Of a stretch of 64,000 nucleotides of DNA, positions 34,905 through 43,095 are shown piece after piece (within the stretch, counting starts at the first letter, position 1; each line of letters begins with the position of its first letter). The notes beneath the pieces were generated by a model. It did not search any database. It was not told the DNA's origin and saw nothing but the letters and a program-made list of their open reading frames with translations. Source of the stretch: Sinorhizobium glycinis (GTDB taxonomy: Bacteria > Pseudomonadota > Alphaproteobacteria > Rhizobiales > Rhizobiaceae); assembly GCF_001651865.1 (NCBI RefSeq), contig NZ_LPUX01000053.1:930001-994000 (forward strand), read 5' to 3'. The position numbers were made by a program, and so were the translations under genes.

Positions 34905-36247
34905 GCGGCGCGGCGCGGCAGCAACAGCACCAAGAACAGGCCACGCAGCAGCAGGAACAAGTTGAGACCGGCCCACAGGCCGTGATTGCCGAAGGCCGGC
35001 ACGAGAACGGTGAGTGCCGCGCCGTAGACGGCGAAGGCGGCGAGCATCATGTTGCGCATGTCGCGTGACCAGGTGGCGCCGATGAAGACGCCGTCCATCA
35101 GGAAGGCCATCGCGCCGGTGAGTGCCGTCACCGCCGCCCACGGCATGAATTCATAGGCGAGCGCCCGCACCTCCGGCGCCGTGGTCAGAAGATCGACGAG
35201 CGCGTTGCCGAAAGCGAGGAAGAACACCGTCGTCATCAGGGCGAGCCCCAGCGACCATAGCGCGGTCATCCTGAGGGCGCGATCGAAGGCCGGCCGATAG
35301 GCGGCGCCGATCGAGCGCCCGGTCAGCTGCTCGGCCGCATTGGCAAGGCCGTCGAGATAATAGCCGGCGACAAGGAAGATGGTCATCAGCACGGCATTGG
35401 CCGCCAGCGTCACCGGGCCGAGGGACGTGCCGATCCGGGTCATCAGCGTGAAGGCGGCGAGCAGCACGAAGGACCGGATCATGATGTCGCGGTTGAGGCC
35501 GAACAGCGCCTTGAGCCGGTCGCCGGCGAAGATCGTCGCCCAGTCCGGCGCATCCCTCTTGTCGAAACGGCCGTAGACGATCGCGAAGCCTGCCAGAGCA
35601 CCGACAACCTCCCCCGTCACCGTGGCGATGGCGACACCGGCGACGCCCCATCCGAGGACCAGGCCGAAGAGAATGGCAAGCACGATGTTGATGCCGTTGA
35701 TAAGCGTCTGCAGCAGCAGGCCGAGCGTCCCTTCGCCACGGCCAAGCACGAAGCCGAGGATCGCATAATTGGCGAGCGCCGCCGGGCCGGAGAGCATGCG
35801 GTAAAGAAAATAAGTGCGCGTCACCGCGGCGACTTCCGCCTCCGGCGCCATCAGCCACAGACCGAGGGCGAGCAGAAGCGGCGACAGGAGGACGATGGCG
35901 ATGCCGCAGAAGAGTGCGATCACAAGCGAACGCCAGAACACCGCCTGCTGCTCGCGCCGGTCGCCGCGGCCATAGGCCTGCGCGACGAGGCCGGTGGTCG
36001 ACGCGCGCAGGAAATTGAAGGTGGTGAAGATCAGATCGAACAGGACGGCACCGACCGCGAGGCCGGCGAGCATCTCGGCCCGGCCGAGCCGGCCGACGAC
36101 GCCGGTGTCGACGAGGCCGAGAAGCGGCGTCGTCAGGAAGCCGAGCGTCATCGGCAACGCGATCGAAAAGATCAGCCGGTTAGTGACGTCAAAAGGACCC
36201 GCTTCGCGGGCAAGCCTTCCACGCTCGAGGCTTTCCGTGGCAGTCAT
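34880..36247 (-). CDS. MATE family (DinF-like) efflux protein
   Basis: 455 residues, about 12 membrane spans. The first span begins LIFSIALPMTLGFLTTPLLG, and GLVDTGVVGRLGRAEMLAGLA is the MATE N-terminal consensus. The second half repeats the fold. Exports cationic or other small molecules in exchange for Na+ or H+; the substrate cannot be read from sequence. The ATG at 36247 (MTATESLERG) is favoured, with AGGG upstream. Its stop lies inside the end of pyrD on the other strand. Confidence 0.9.
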   Translation of the reverse strand: MTATESLERGRLAREAGPFDVTNRLIFSIALPMTLGFLTTPLLGLVDTGVVGRLGRAEMLAGLAVGAVLFDLIFTTFNFLRASTTGLVAQAYGRGDRREQQAVFWRSLVIALFCGIAIVLLSPLLLALGLWLMAPEAEVAAVTRTYFLYRMLSGPAALANYAILGFVLGRGEGTLGLLLQTLINGINIVLAILFGLVLGWGVAGVAIATVTGEVVGALAGFAIVYGRFDKRDAPDWATIFAGDRLKALFGLNRDIMIRSFVLLAAFTLMTRIGTSLGPVTLAANAVLMTIFLVAGYYLDGLANAAEQLTGRSIGAAYRPAFDRALRMTALWSLGLALMTTVFFLAFGNALVDLLTTAPEVRALAYEFMPWAAVTALTGAMAFLMDGVFIGATWSRDMRNMMLAAFAVYGAALTVLVPAFGNHGLWAGLNLFLLLRGLFLVLLLPRRAAQTFRPAQ

Positions 36248-36294
36248 CGTCGTTACCCTGCGGCCGTCCCCGCAAGGCAATCTTGGGGATCGAC

Positions 36295-36798
36295 TCAGCC
36301 GGACAGCACCATGGCCCAATAGGGGCGGTTTCCGGAAGCGGTATTTTGCGCCACGGCCACACCCAGGCCGCGATAGCTGCCGAGCATGTTTTCGAGGTGC
36401 TTCGGCGAATTGAACCAGGCTTCATAGGCCCGTTCGGCGTTCTCCTGGCCCATGGCGATGTTCTCGGCGGCCGGAAGGGTGACGCCATCGCCTTTCATCC
36501 GATCGGCAAAATCGTCGCGCCAGCCGATACTGTGCTTCATCTTGCCGGCGCGTGCCATGCGCGCCGCCTGGTGCATCGCGGCAACGGACGCGGCCGGATC
36601 GCGCACGAGAGTCGTGCGCCCCCTGCCCTTGCGCAGTGAATTGACATAGCCGAGCGTCGCCTCGGTCTGGTCGCTGCCCGTTCCGTCGTCGGGAGTGAGG
36701 AGACCGGAAGTCGAGCAGCCGGCGACTAGCCCGAGCGAGAGCACCGCACCGGCACGCAGAACAAGCCGCCTGCGCGGAAGAAAGAACTGATCCTGCAT
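36295..36798 (-). CDS. CAP-domain (SCP/PR1) lipoprotein
   Basis: 167 residues. A signal peptide with lipobox LVAGC places the lipidated cysteine at residue 28. The CAP domain shows YVNSLRKGRGRTTLVRDP, HSIGWRDDFADRM, AAENIAMG and the C-terminal SPKHLENMLGSYRGLGVAVA. Bacterial CAP proteins are exported and mostly of unknown function. It starts 2 bases after the stop of a small membrane protein, so they form one operon. Likely held in the outer or inner membrane facing the periplasm. Confidence 0.9.
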   Translation of the reverse strand: MQDQFFLPRRRLVLRAGAVLSLGLVAGCSTSGLLTPDDGTGSDQTEATLGYVNSLRKGRGRTTLVRDPAASVAAMHQAARMARAGKMKHSIGWRDDFADRMKGDGVTLPAAENIAMGQENAERAYEAWFNSPKHLENMLGSYRGLGVAVAQNTASGNRPYWAMVLSG

Positions 36799-36800
36799 GC

Positions 36801-37067
36801 TTACCGCCGATAGCTCAAGAGACGTAGGATGATGAAGGCAGGGATGACGACGGCAGCGCCGAGCAACAGGTAATCGCCGACGCGCCCGAGCGCTGCGAAG
36901 CCCGTCCGCCAGAGATCGACGACGAAGTCGCGGATGCCGTCGAGAATGTCCATGGGACGCCAGTCGAAAACGGTCATGACGAAGCCGACGAGGATCGACA
37001 CGACCACGAGTTTCACCAGTATCCGCAACGGTGAATCACCGAGAAATCTGTTTACGCCGTCCGACAT
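36801..37067 (-). CDS. Small inner-membrane protein (DUF6460-like)
   Basis: 88 residues with two membrane segments (LRILVKLVVVSILVGFVMTVF and YLLLGAAVVIPAFIILRLL) separated by an amphipathic section with RPMDILDGIRDFVVDL. It resembles a rhizobial family of unknown function. It precedes the CAP lipoprotein gene by 2 bases on the same strand. The divergent methyltransferase gene begins ~140 bases away. Confidence 0.8.
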   Translation of the reverse strand: MSDGVNRFLGDSPLRILVKLVVVSILVGFVMTVFDWRPMDILDGIRDFVVDLWRTGFAALGRVGDYLLLGAAVVIPAFIILRLLSYRR

Positions 37068-37210
37068 CAGCGAAAAATTCTCCTGTTTCCCATCACATAA
37101 GCCGCTCGGCCGGGGCCCGCAAGCCGCGAGAACCGCGGTCGTTCAGATTCCGCTTGTGTTTTGCCGCACCCGGCGCCAGAAGCGTCCGTCGCAACCAGCC
37201 TGTCACCCTC

Positions 37211-38149
37211 ATGGCCGCCCACCAGCTTTCCTCCGGCGATCTGATCGCCGATCGCCGCGCCGACTACGCCAAGATGCTCGCCGAGAGTGGTGATCACCAC
37301 GGCGCGGCCGAGCTCATGGTCCAAGCGCTTGAACTCGTGCCGAATTGGGCGGCCGGATGGTTCCGGCTGGCGGACTATGAGGAGAAATCGGGCCGAAAAG
37401 AGGCGGCCGTCGCGGCCTTGCGCAACACGCTTCGCCTCAACCCTGAGGACATTTTCGGCGCCAGCCTGAAATTGGCGCTTCTCGGCGCCGGCGACACGCC
37501 GGAGCAACCGCTGAGCACCTATGTCGAGCGGCTCTTCGACGACTATGCCGAGCGCTTCGACCAGGCCCTTGTCGAGAAGCTCGACTACAGCGTTCCGGAA
37601 AAGCTCGCGGCGCTGATCGACCGGACGACCAGCGGTCAAAAGTTTCGCCACGTCACCGACATCGGCTGCGGCACCGGGCTCTTCGGCGAGCGCATCCGCG
37701 GCCGCGCCGGCTTTCTCGAAGGCTTCGATCTTTCGGCTAACATGCTTGCCAAGGCCGGAGGCAAGGCGGTCTATGATCGGTTGGGCCGGGCGGACCTGTC
37801 GTTGTCGCCGGACGATTGTGGCCTCTTCGGCGAACTCGCGGAAGCGCGCGCCGATCTCGTCAGCGCTGCGGACGTGCTGATGTATCTCGGCCACCTCGAA
37901 AGCGCTTTCGTCATCGCCGACCGGCTTCTGACGCCGGGCGGGCTGTTTGCCTTCTCTGTCGAGGACGCTGCGGCGGAGGACGGCTTCGTGCTAAGGCCGT
38001 CGCTGCGCTACGCGCATTCGGACGCCTATGTCGCGTCACTCTGTGCCGAGTTCCGGCTGTCGATGATCGCCATCGAACGGGCGGTCATCCGCATGGATGC
38101 CGGCCTGCCGATTGCCGGCATCCTGTTTCTGGCCCGCAAGCCTGCGTGA
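37211..38149 (+). CDS. TPR-containing class I SAM-dependent methyltransferase
   Basis: 312 residues. Residues ~15-90 are two TPR-like helical pairs (MLAESGDHHGAAELMVQALE and AAVAALRNTLRLNPED). A methyltransferase domain follows, with motif I VTDIGCGTGLFGERI, the acidic residue in LEGFDLSANML and DVLMYLGHLE. Proteins of this build are common in alphaproteobacteria; the methyl acceptor is unknown. The ATG at 37211 opens just before the TPR; no good ribosome binding site is seen. The gene diverges from the small membrane protein gene. Confidence 0.85.
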   Translation: MAAHQLSSGDLIADRRADYAKMLAESGDHHGAAELMVQALELVPNWAAGWFRLADYEEKSGRKEAAVAALRNTLRLNPEDIFGASLKLALLGAGDTPEQPLSTYVERLFDDYAERFDQALVEKLDYSVPEKLAALIDRTTSGQKFRHVTDIGCGTGLFGERIRGRAGFLEGFDLSANMLAKAGGKAVYDRLGRADLSLSPDDCGLFGELAEARADLVSAADVLMYLGHLESAFVIADRLLTPGGLFAFSVEDAAAEDGFVLRPSLRYAHSDAYVASLCAEFRLSMIAIERAVIRMDAGLPIAGILFLARKPA

Positions 38150-38252
38150 ACCGCAACGCTGGCCTGCAAAATAGGTCAGCAATACTTACATATTTTTCTT
38201 GATTATTCTTGTGCGCCGCAGCAAATAGTGGAGCTCTTTGCGGGAGTTCACC

Positions 38253-38888
38253 ATGGCACAGATGAGCAGCGTTCTCGGTCTCTGGAATACCAGTCCCACA
38301 AGGCACACGCCGCTCGAGGATGTGCAGGGCGTCTTCTCCGGCAGCCTCGTCGCCGCTCTCGGACTCTATTTCCTGGCGAGTGCCGGATTGCTGACCGGAA
38401 GCACCGCCGGCGTCGCCTTCCTCCTGCACTATGCGACCGGCGTGAATTTCGGTCTCGCTTTCTTCCTGCTCAACCTGCCGTTCTTTTACCTGTCGCTGAA
38501 GCGCCTGGGTCCGGCCTTCACGATCAAGACCTTCATCGCCATCGGTCTCACCTCGGTCCTGACCGACGTGCAGTCGCGGCTTTTCGCGATCGATCAGATC
38601 CATCCCGGCTGGGCAGCGCTTCTCGGCGGACTGCTGCTCGGCTACGGTGTCCTGGCGCTCTACCGCCACCGCGCCAGCCTCGGCGGCGTCGGCATCCTCG
38701 GCGTCTATCTGCAGGAGCGCTTCGGCATCCGCGCCGGCCTCGTGCAGCTGGCGATCGACATGGTGGTTCTGGCTGTCGCCTTCGCGGTCACGACGCCCTG
38801 GGTCGTCCTGTGGTCGGTGCTCGGCGCGGTCGTCCTCAACCTCTTCGTAGCAATCAACCACCGCGCCGATCGATATATCGCGCTTTGA
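38253..38888 (+). CDS. YitT-family membrane protein
   Basis: 211 residues with five or six spans. GSLVAALGLYFLASAGLLTGSTAGVAFLL, GLAFFLLNLPFFYLSLKRLG and GVGILGVYLQERFGI fit the YitT/DUF161 family, where a glycine-rich GGxGG-type loop is typical. GGGAG precedes the ATG at 38253. Function is unknown; it is probably a transporter-like inner-membrane protein. A mosaic repeat follows directly. Confidence 0.8.
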   Translation: MAQMSSVLGLWNTSPTRHTPLEDVQGVFSGSLVAALGLYFLASAGLLTGSTAGVAFLLHYATGVNFGLAFFLLNLPFFYLSLKRLGPAFTIKTFIAIGLTSVLTDVQSRLFAIDQIHPGWAALLGGLLLGYGVLALYRHRASLGGVGILGVYLQERFGIRAGLVQLAIDMVVLAVAFAVTTPWVVLWSVLGAVVLNLFVAINHRADRYIAL

Positions 38889-38902
38889 AACGTGCGCGAG
38901 TC

Positions 38903-39012
38903 GCCCCTCATCCGCCTGCCGGCACCTTCTCCCCGCAAGCGGGGCGAAGGGATATGCCGCGCCGTTTAAGTCCCCTCTCCCCGCAAGCGGGGAGAGGGCT
39001 AGGGTGAGGGGC
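38903..39012. repeat. GCCCCTCATCC mosaic repeat, second copy
   Basis: Starts with the same 34-base opening as the element at 31917 (GCCCCTCATCCGCCTGCCGG and following) and closes with GGTGAGGGGC. The middle differs, with CCCCGCAAGCGGGG hairpins. It sits between the yitT-like gene and the helicase gene. Confidence 0.75.
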
Positions 39013-39022
39013 GAGCGCCGAC

Positions 39023-41617
39023 ATGCGCCATGCAGGCTTCTCTTTTGCGCCGTTTGATCTACCTTTGTTCCCCGTGAACAGGATCGATGCCCCATTGCCG
39101 GAAAGCGACGCCTTGACGTTGCCGACGCCTTTTCTGCGTTGGTTCGCCGAAAAGGGCTGGCGGCCGCGCGCCCACCAGCAGGAACTGCTGTCACGGGCCG
39201 AGACAGGGGAAAGCACGCTGCTGATCGCGCCGACGGGCGCGGGCAAGACGCTTGCCGGATTCCTGCCGTCGCTGGTCGATGTCACGCGGCGCGGCAGGAT
39301 TCCGCCCGGTTCCGCCTTCGTCGGCATCCACACGCTCTATATATCGCCGCTCAAGGCGCTCGCCGTCGACATCGAACGCAATCTCACGAAGCCGGTCAAT
39401 GAAATGGGCCTGCCGGTCCGGATCGAGAACCGCACCGGCGATACGCCGCAGGGCAAAAGGCAGCGCCAGAAGCTGAGCCCTCCCGACCTGCTGCTGACCA
39501 CGCCGGAGCAGTTGGCACTGCTCATCGCCGATGGCGAGGCAGAGCGCTTCTTCAAGGATCTGCGCTATGTCGTGCTCGACGAGCTGCATTCGCTCGTCAC
39601 CTCGAAGCGCGGCCATCTGCTCGCCCTCGGGCTGGCGCGGCTGCGCCGCCTGGCGCCCGGCCTGCAGACGATCGGCCTTTCGGCGACGGTGGCCGAACCG
39701 AAGCAATTGCAGCGCTGGCTGGTCGGCCAGACCCCGGACGCGGAGAGCTACGCCGGATTGATCACCGTATCCGGCGGGGCAAAACCGGAAATCTCCATTT
39801 TGCGCGCGGAGAGCCAGGTGCCCTGGGCGGGGCACTCGGCCCGCTATGCGATCCCGGACATCTATAAGGCGATCAAGGCGCACGGCACGACGCTGCTCTT
39901 CGTCAACACGCGCAGCCAGGCGGAAATGCTCTTCCAGGAGCTCTGGACGATCAACGACGACAATCTGCCGATCGCGCTGCACCACGGCTCGCTCGATGTC
40001 GCCCAGCGCCGCAGGGTCGAGGCGGCGATGGCCGAGAACCGGCTGCGCGCCGTCGTCGCCACATCGACGCTCGATCTCGGCATCGACTGGGGCGACGTCG
40101 ACCTGGTCGTCCATGTCGGCGCTCCGAAGGGCGCGAGCCGGCTCGCGCAGCGCATCGGCCGCGCCAACCACCGAATGGACGAGCCGAGCCGGGCGATCCT
40201 CGTCCCGGCCAACCGTTTCGAGGTGATGGAATGCCAGGCGGCGCTCGACGCCAACTATGTCGGCGCACAGGACACCCCGCCTGTCGGCAAGGGAGCGCTC
40301 GACGTTTTGGCCCAGCACGTGCTCGGCATGGCCTGTGCCAGGCCTTTCGACGCGCTGCAGCTCTATGACGAGATCACCACCGCAGCCCCCTATGCCGATC
40401 TTTCCTGGGAGACCTTCGAGCGGGTCGTCGACCTCGTCGCCACCGGCGGCTACGCGCTTCGCACCTATGAGCGCTACGCCCGCATTCGCAAGACCAAGGA
40501 TGGGCTCTGGCGGGTTTCCAATCCGATGGTCGCGCAGCAGTACCGGCTGAATGTCGGCACCATCGTCGAATCGCCGATGCTGAACGTGCGCATGGTGAAG
40601 CGCAACGCGCGCGGCTCGCTCGGCCGCGGCGGCATGCCGCTCGGCAAGGTGGAGGAGTATTTCCTCGAGATGCTGTCGCCGGGCGATACGTTTCTCTTCT
40701 CCGGCAAGGTGCTGCGCTTCGAGGGCATACGCGAGAACGAATGTCTCGTGTCACAAGCCTTTTCCTTCGATCCCAAGGTGCCGAGCTATGCCGGCGGCAA
40801 ATTTCCGCTCTCCACTTATCTCGCTGCGCAGGTCAGGAAGATGCTTGCCGACCCGGCGCGGCGCGCCACGCTGCCGGACCAGGTGCGCGACTGGCTGGCG
40901 CTGCAGGACGACGCCTCGATGCTGCCGCGCGAGGACGAGCTGCTGGTCGAGACCTTCCCGCGCGGCAGCCGCCACTACATGGTCACCTACGCCTTCGAAG
41001 GGCGGCTCGCCCACCAGACGCTTGGCATGCTGCTTACCCGGCGCCTCGATCGGGCCGGCCTGAAACCGCTCGGCTTCGTCGCCACCGACTATTCGCTCGG
41101 CGTTTGGGCGCTCGACGACTTGGGCGCGGCATTCCGGGCGCGGACCCCATCGCTCGCCCGGCTCTTCGACGAGGACATGCTGGGCGACGATCTTGAGGCC
41201 TGGCTCAACGAATCCTTCCTGCTGAAGCGCACCTTTCGCACCTGTGCAGTGATTGCCGGATTGATCGACCAGCGCCATCCAGGCAAGGAAAAGACCGGTC
41301 GCCAGGTCACCGTTTCGGCCGACCTCATTTACGACGTATTGCGGATGCACGAGCCCGATCACATCCTGCTGGAAGCGACGCGCAACGACGCGGCCGCCGG
41401 ACTTTTGGACATTGGTCGCCTCGGCACTATGCTCAAGCGAATCAAGGGACACATCACCCATCGCCGGCTCGACCGCATCTCGCCGCTCGCCGTCCCGGTC
41501 ATGCTTGAGATCGGCCGGGAATCGGTTCACGGAGAGGCGCAGGACTTCCTGTTGACGGAGGCCGCCGACGAGCTGATCGAGGAGGCGATGGGAGGCGGCC
41601 ATGGTACCGATGGATAG
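39023..41617 (+). CDS. Ligase-associated Lhr-type DNA helicase
   Basis: 864 residues of the Lhr-core superfamily 2 helicases. Visible are IAPTGAGKTLAGFLPS (Walker A), VLDELHSLV (DExH), IGLSATVAEP, VNTRSQAEMLFQEL and TSTLDLGIDWGDVDLVVHVG with QRIGRANHRMDEPS (motif VI). A winged-helix and Lhr-type C-terminal part follow. This class is usually encoded with a metallophosphoesterase, an exonuclease and an ATP-dependent DNA ligase, and is thought to act in DNA repair. Only the phosphoesterase partner is present here (41899-42624). The start at 39023 lies near a repeat; a GTG at ~39074 is an alternative. Confidence 0.9.
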   Translation: MRHAGFSFAPFDLPLFPVNRIDAPLPESDALTLPTPFLRWFAEKGWRPRAHQQELLSRAETGESTLLIAPTGAGKTLAGFLPSLVDVTRRGRIPPGSAFVGIHTLYISPLKALAVDIERNLTKPVNEMGLPVRIENRTGDTPQGKRQRQKLSPPDLLLTTPEQLALLIADGEAERFFKDLRYVVLDELHSLVTSKRGHLLALGLARLRRLAPGLQTIGLSATVAEPKQLQRWLVGQTPDAESYAGLITVSGGAKPEISILRAESQVPWAGHSARYAIPDIYKAIKAHGTTLLFVNTRSQAEMLFQELWTINDDNLPIALHHGSLDVAQRRRVEAAMAENRLRAVVATSTLDLGIDWGDVDLVVHVGAPKGASRLAQRIGRANHRMDEPSRAILVPANRFEVMECQAALDANYVGAQDTPPVGKGALDVLAQHVLGMACARPFDALQLYDEITTAAPYADLSWETFERVVDLVATGGYALRTYERYARIRKTKDGLWRVSNPMVAQQYRLNVGTIVESPMLNVRMVKRNARGSLGRGGMPLGKVEEYFLEMLSPGDTFLFSGKVLRFEGIRENECLVSQAFSFDPKVPSYAGGKFPLSTYLAAQVRKMLADPARRATLPDQVRDWLALQDDASMLPREDELLVETFPRGSRHYMVTYAFEGRLAHQTLGMLLTRRLDRAGLKPLGFVATDYSLGVWALDDLGAAFRARTPSLARLFDEDMLGDDLEAWLNESFLLKRTFRTCAVIAGLIDQRHPGKEKTGRQVTVSADLIYDVLRMHEPDHILLEATRNDAAAGLLDIGRLGTMLKRIKGHITHRRLDRISPLAVPVMLEIGRESVHGEAQDFLLTEAADELIEEAMGGGHGTDG

Positions 41618-41710
41618 GAGAGCAATGTGAACTATATCAGGGGTATTCCGGACGGAGTGCGGATGCTCTACCGCCCTCTGGCCTGCCGGCTATCCCAGCG
41701 GGAAGGAAAA

Positions 41711-41867
41711 GACCCCTCCCCAACCCCTCCCCACAAGGGGGAGGGGCTACCTTGCCGCGCTCTCGGCGCGCGCACTTTGCTCCAGCCACTTGTCGAACCG
41801 TCGAAGGGGCCAAGATGGTGCCGCCGCGGAGCCCCTCCCCCTTGTGGGGAGGGGTTGGGGAGGGGTC
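41711..41867. repeat. Perfect 38-bp inverted repeat pair between helicase and phosphoesterase genes
   Basis: The left arm 41711-41747 plus flank (GACCCCTCCCCAACCCCTCC and following) is exactly complementary to the right arm 41830-41867. Each arm is self-complementary around CCCCACAAGGGGG. About 80 bases lie between them. No transposase is present; it looks like a rhizobial intergenic mosaic element. Confidence 0.85.
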
Positions 41868-41898
41868 TTGTCCTGCATCCGAGAACGTCGGTGTGACC

Positions 41899-42624
41899 AT
41901 GCACCGGCTCGTTCATGCGACATCCGCTTCCACGACAAGCGCTCCCTTCCAGGCGCGCATCGCGATAAACAGCGTCGCCGCCATCTGCGACCCGCTCGGC
42001 GGCCTGTTTCTGCCGGAGACCGGGACGCTGGTCGTTTCCGACCTCCACCTCGAAAAAGGCTCCGCCTTCGCCCGGCGCGGCATGATGCTGCCGCCCTACG
42101 ACACGCTCGCGACGTTGCGCATCCTGGAGGCCATCATTGCTCGCCATAGTCCCGCAACGGTTATAAGCCTCGGCGACAATTTCCATGACCGGCGCGGATC
42201 AGCGGCGATGCCGGACACGTTCCGCCAGATGATAGAGGCGATGGCGCGCGGGCGTGACTGGATCTGGATCAACGGCAATCACGATCCCGACGGCCCGTCA
42301 GGAGTGCCCGGCGCGTCGATGGACGAGCTTCGCCATGCAGGCCTCGTCTTCCGCCACGAGCCATCTCTGGCGGACGGCGTCGGCGAAATCGCCGGCCACT
42401 TACATCCCTCGGCAACCGTACGGCGCCGCGAAAGATCGATCCGACGCGCCTGCTTCGCAACGGACGGCAAGAGGCTGCTGATGCCGGCCTTCGGCGTCAC
42501 CACCGGGGGGCTCGATCTCCGGCACCGGGCGATGACCGGCCTCTTCGACCGCCAGCAACTCGTCGCCCACATGATGGGCCGCGACCGCATTTATTCGGTG
42601 CGCTTCGCCAATCTCCTGGGTTAG
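41899..42624 (+). CDS. pdeM: Ligase-associated metallophosphoesterase (PdeM/MPE)
   Basis: 241 residues of the binuclear metallophosphoesterases. The metal motifs are VVSDLHLEKGSAFARRG, SLGDNFHDRRG, WINGNHDPD and IAGHLHPSA. This clade (DNA ligase-associated phosphoesterase) includes a Mn-dependent single-strand DNA endonuclease characterised in Pseudomonas putida. Expected role: processing DNA ends or nicks together with the helicase encoded upstream. The start at 41899 is tentative (GTG at 41893 also in frame); neither has a clear ribosome binding site, because a repeat element lies just upstream. Confidence 0.88.
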   Translation: MHRLVHATSASTTSAPFQARIAINSVAAICDPLGGLFLPETGTLVVSDLHLEKGSAFARRGMMLPPYDTLATLRILEAIIARHSPATVISLGDNFHDRRGSAAMPDTFRQMIEAMARGRDWIWINGNHDPDGPSGVPGASMDELRHAGLVFRHEPSLADGVGEIAGHLHPSATVRRRERSIRRACFATDGKRLLMPAFGVTTGGLDLRHRAMTGLFDRQQLVAHMMGRDRIYSVRFANLLG

Positions 42625-42671
42625 GGCGGAATGAGGAAAAGTGTGAGCGGTTTTCCGCTCGCATTCCGCCC
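42624..42671. repeat. Copy of the GGGCGGAATG...CATTCCGCCC repeat family
   Basis: GGGCGGAATG (from 42624) faces CATTCCGCCC (to 42671) with an inner GAGCGG/CCGCTC stem. It carries the AGGAAAAGTG segment shared, in reverse orientation, with the 18910 element. It starts on the pdeM stop codon. Confidence 0.7.
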
Positions 42672-42684
42672 CTATCGGAATCAA

Positions 42685-42921
42685 TCAGAAAGCGTTGAAG
42701 GTGAGCGTCGTCAGCGAACGGGAAATGCCCGGAACGCTGGCGATATTGTCGTTGATGAACTTGCCGACGTCCTGGCCTTCCTCGACATAGATCTTCAGAA
42801 GCAGATCGTAGTCACCGCTCGTCGAGTACATCTCCGAGACGATTTCCTTGCGGTAGATCTCGTCGGCGACCTCGTAGGTCCGGCCGGGAGCGCATTGCAG
42901 TTGCACGAAAATCGGTTTCAT
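42685..42921 (-). CDS. Stand-alone Lrp/AsnC ligand-binding (RAM) domain protein
   Basis: 78 residues corresponding only to the effector-binding half of Lrp/AsnC regulators: FVQLQCAPGRTYEVADEIY, STSGDYDLLLKIYVEEGQDVG and VPGISRSLTTLTF. No helix-turn-helix is present and no upstream frame could supply one. Stand-alone RAM proteins bind amino acids and may pair with full-length Lrp proteins. AGAGGAAG precedes the ATG. It is convergent with pdeM. Confidence 0.88.
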   Translation of the reverse strand: MKPIFVQLQCAPGRTYEVADEIYRKEIVSEMYSTSGDYDLLLKIYVEEGQDVGKFINDNIASVPGISRSLTTLTFNAF

Positions 42922-43095
42922 GGGCTTCCTCTGCTTCCGGGAGGCAGTCTCCCGATCGTTGTGGTCGCCCCTCGGCGCAAGGACCGGAAGGGCGTTGCTT
43001 GATCCTCACCCTCTCTTAAACCGCAACGGCTCAAAAGGAAACGCGCCGGCGCCGACGGTAAGCCCGAGAAGGCACCCGCCGGGTTCCGTTCCGCA

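Noticed and set aside
41711-41867. Inverted repeats as ends of a transposon
   Set aside because: Only about 80 bases lie between the arms, no transposase and no target-site duplication could be seen; an intergenic mosaic element fits better.
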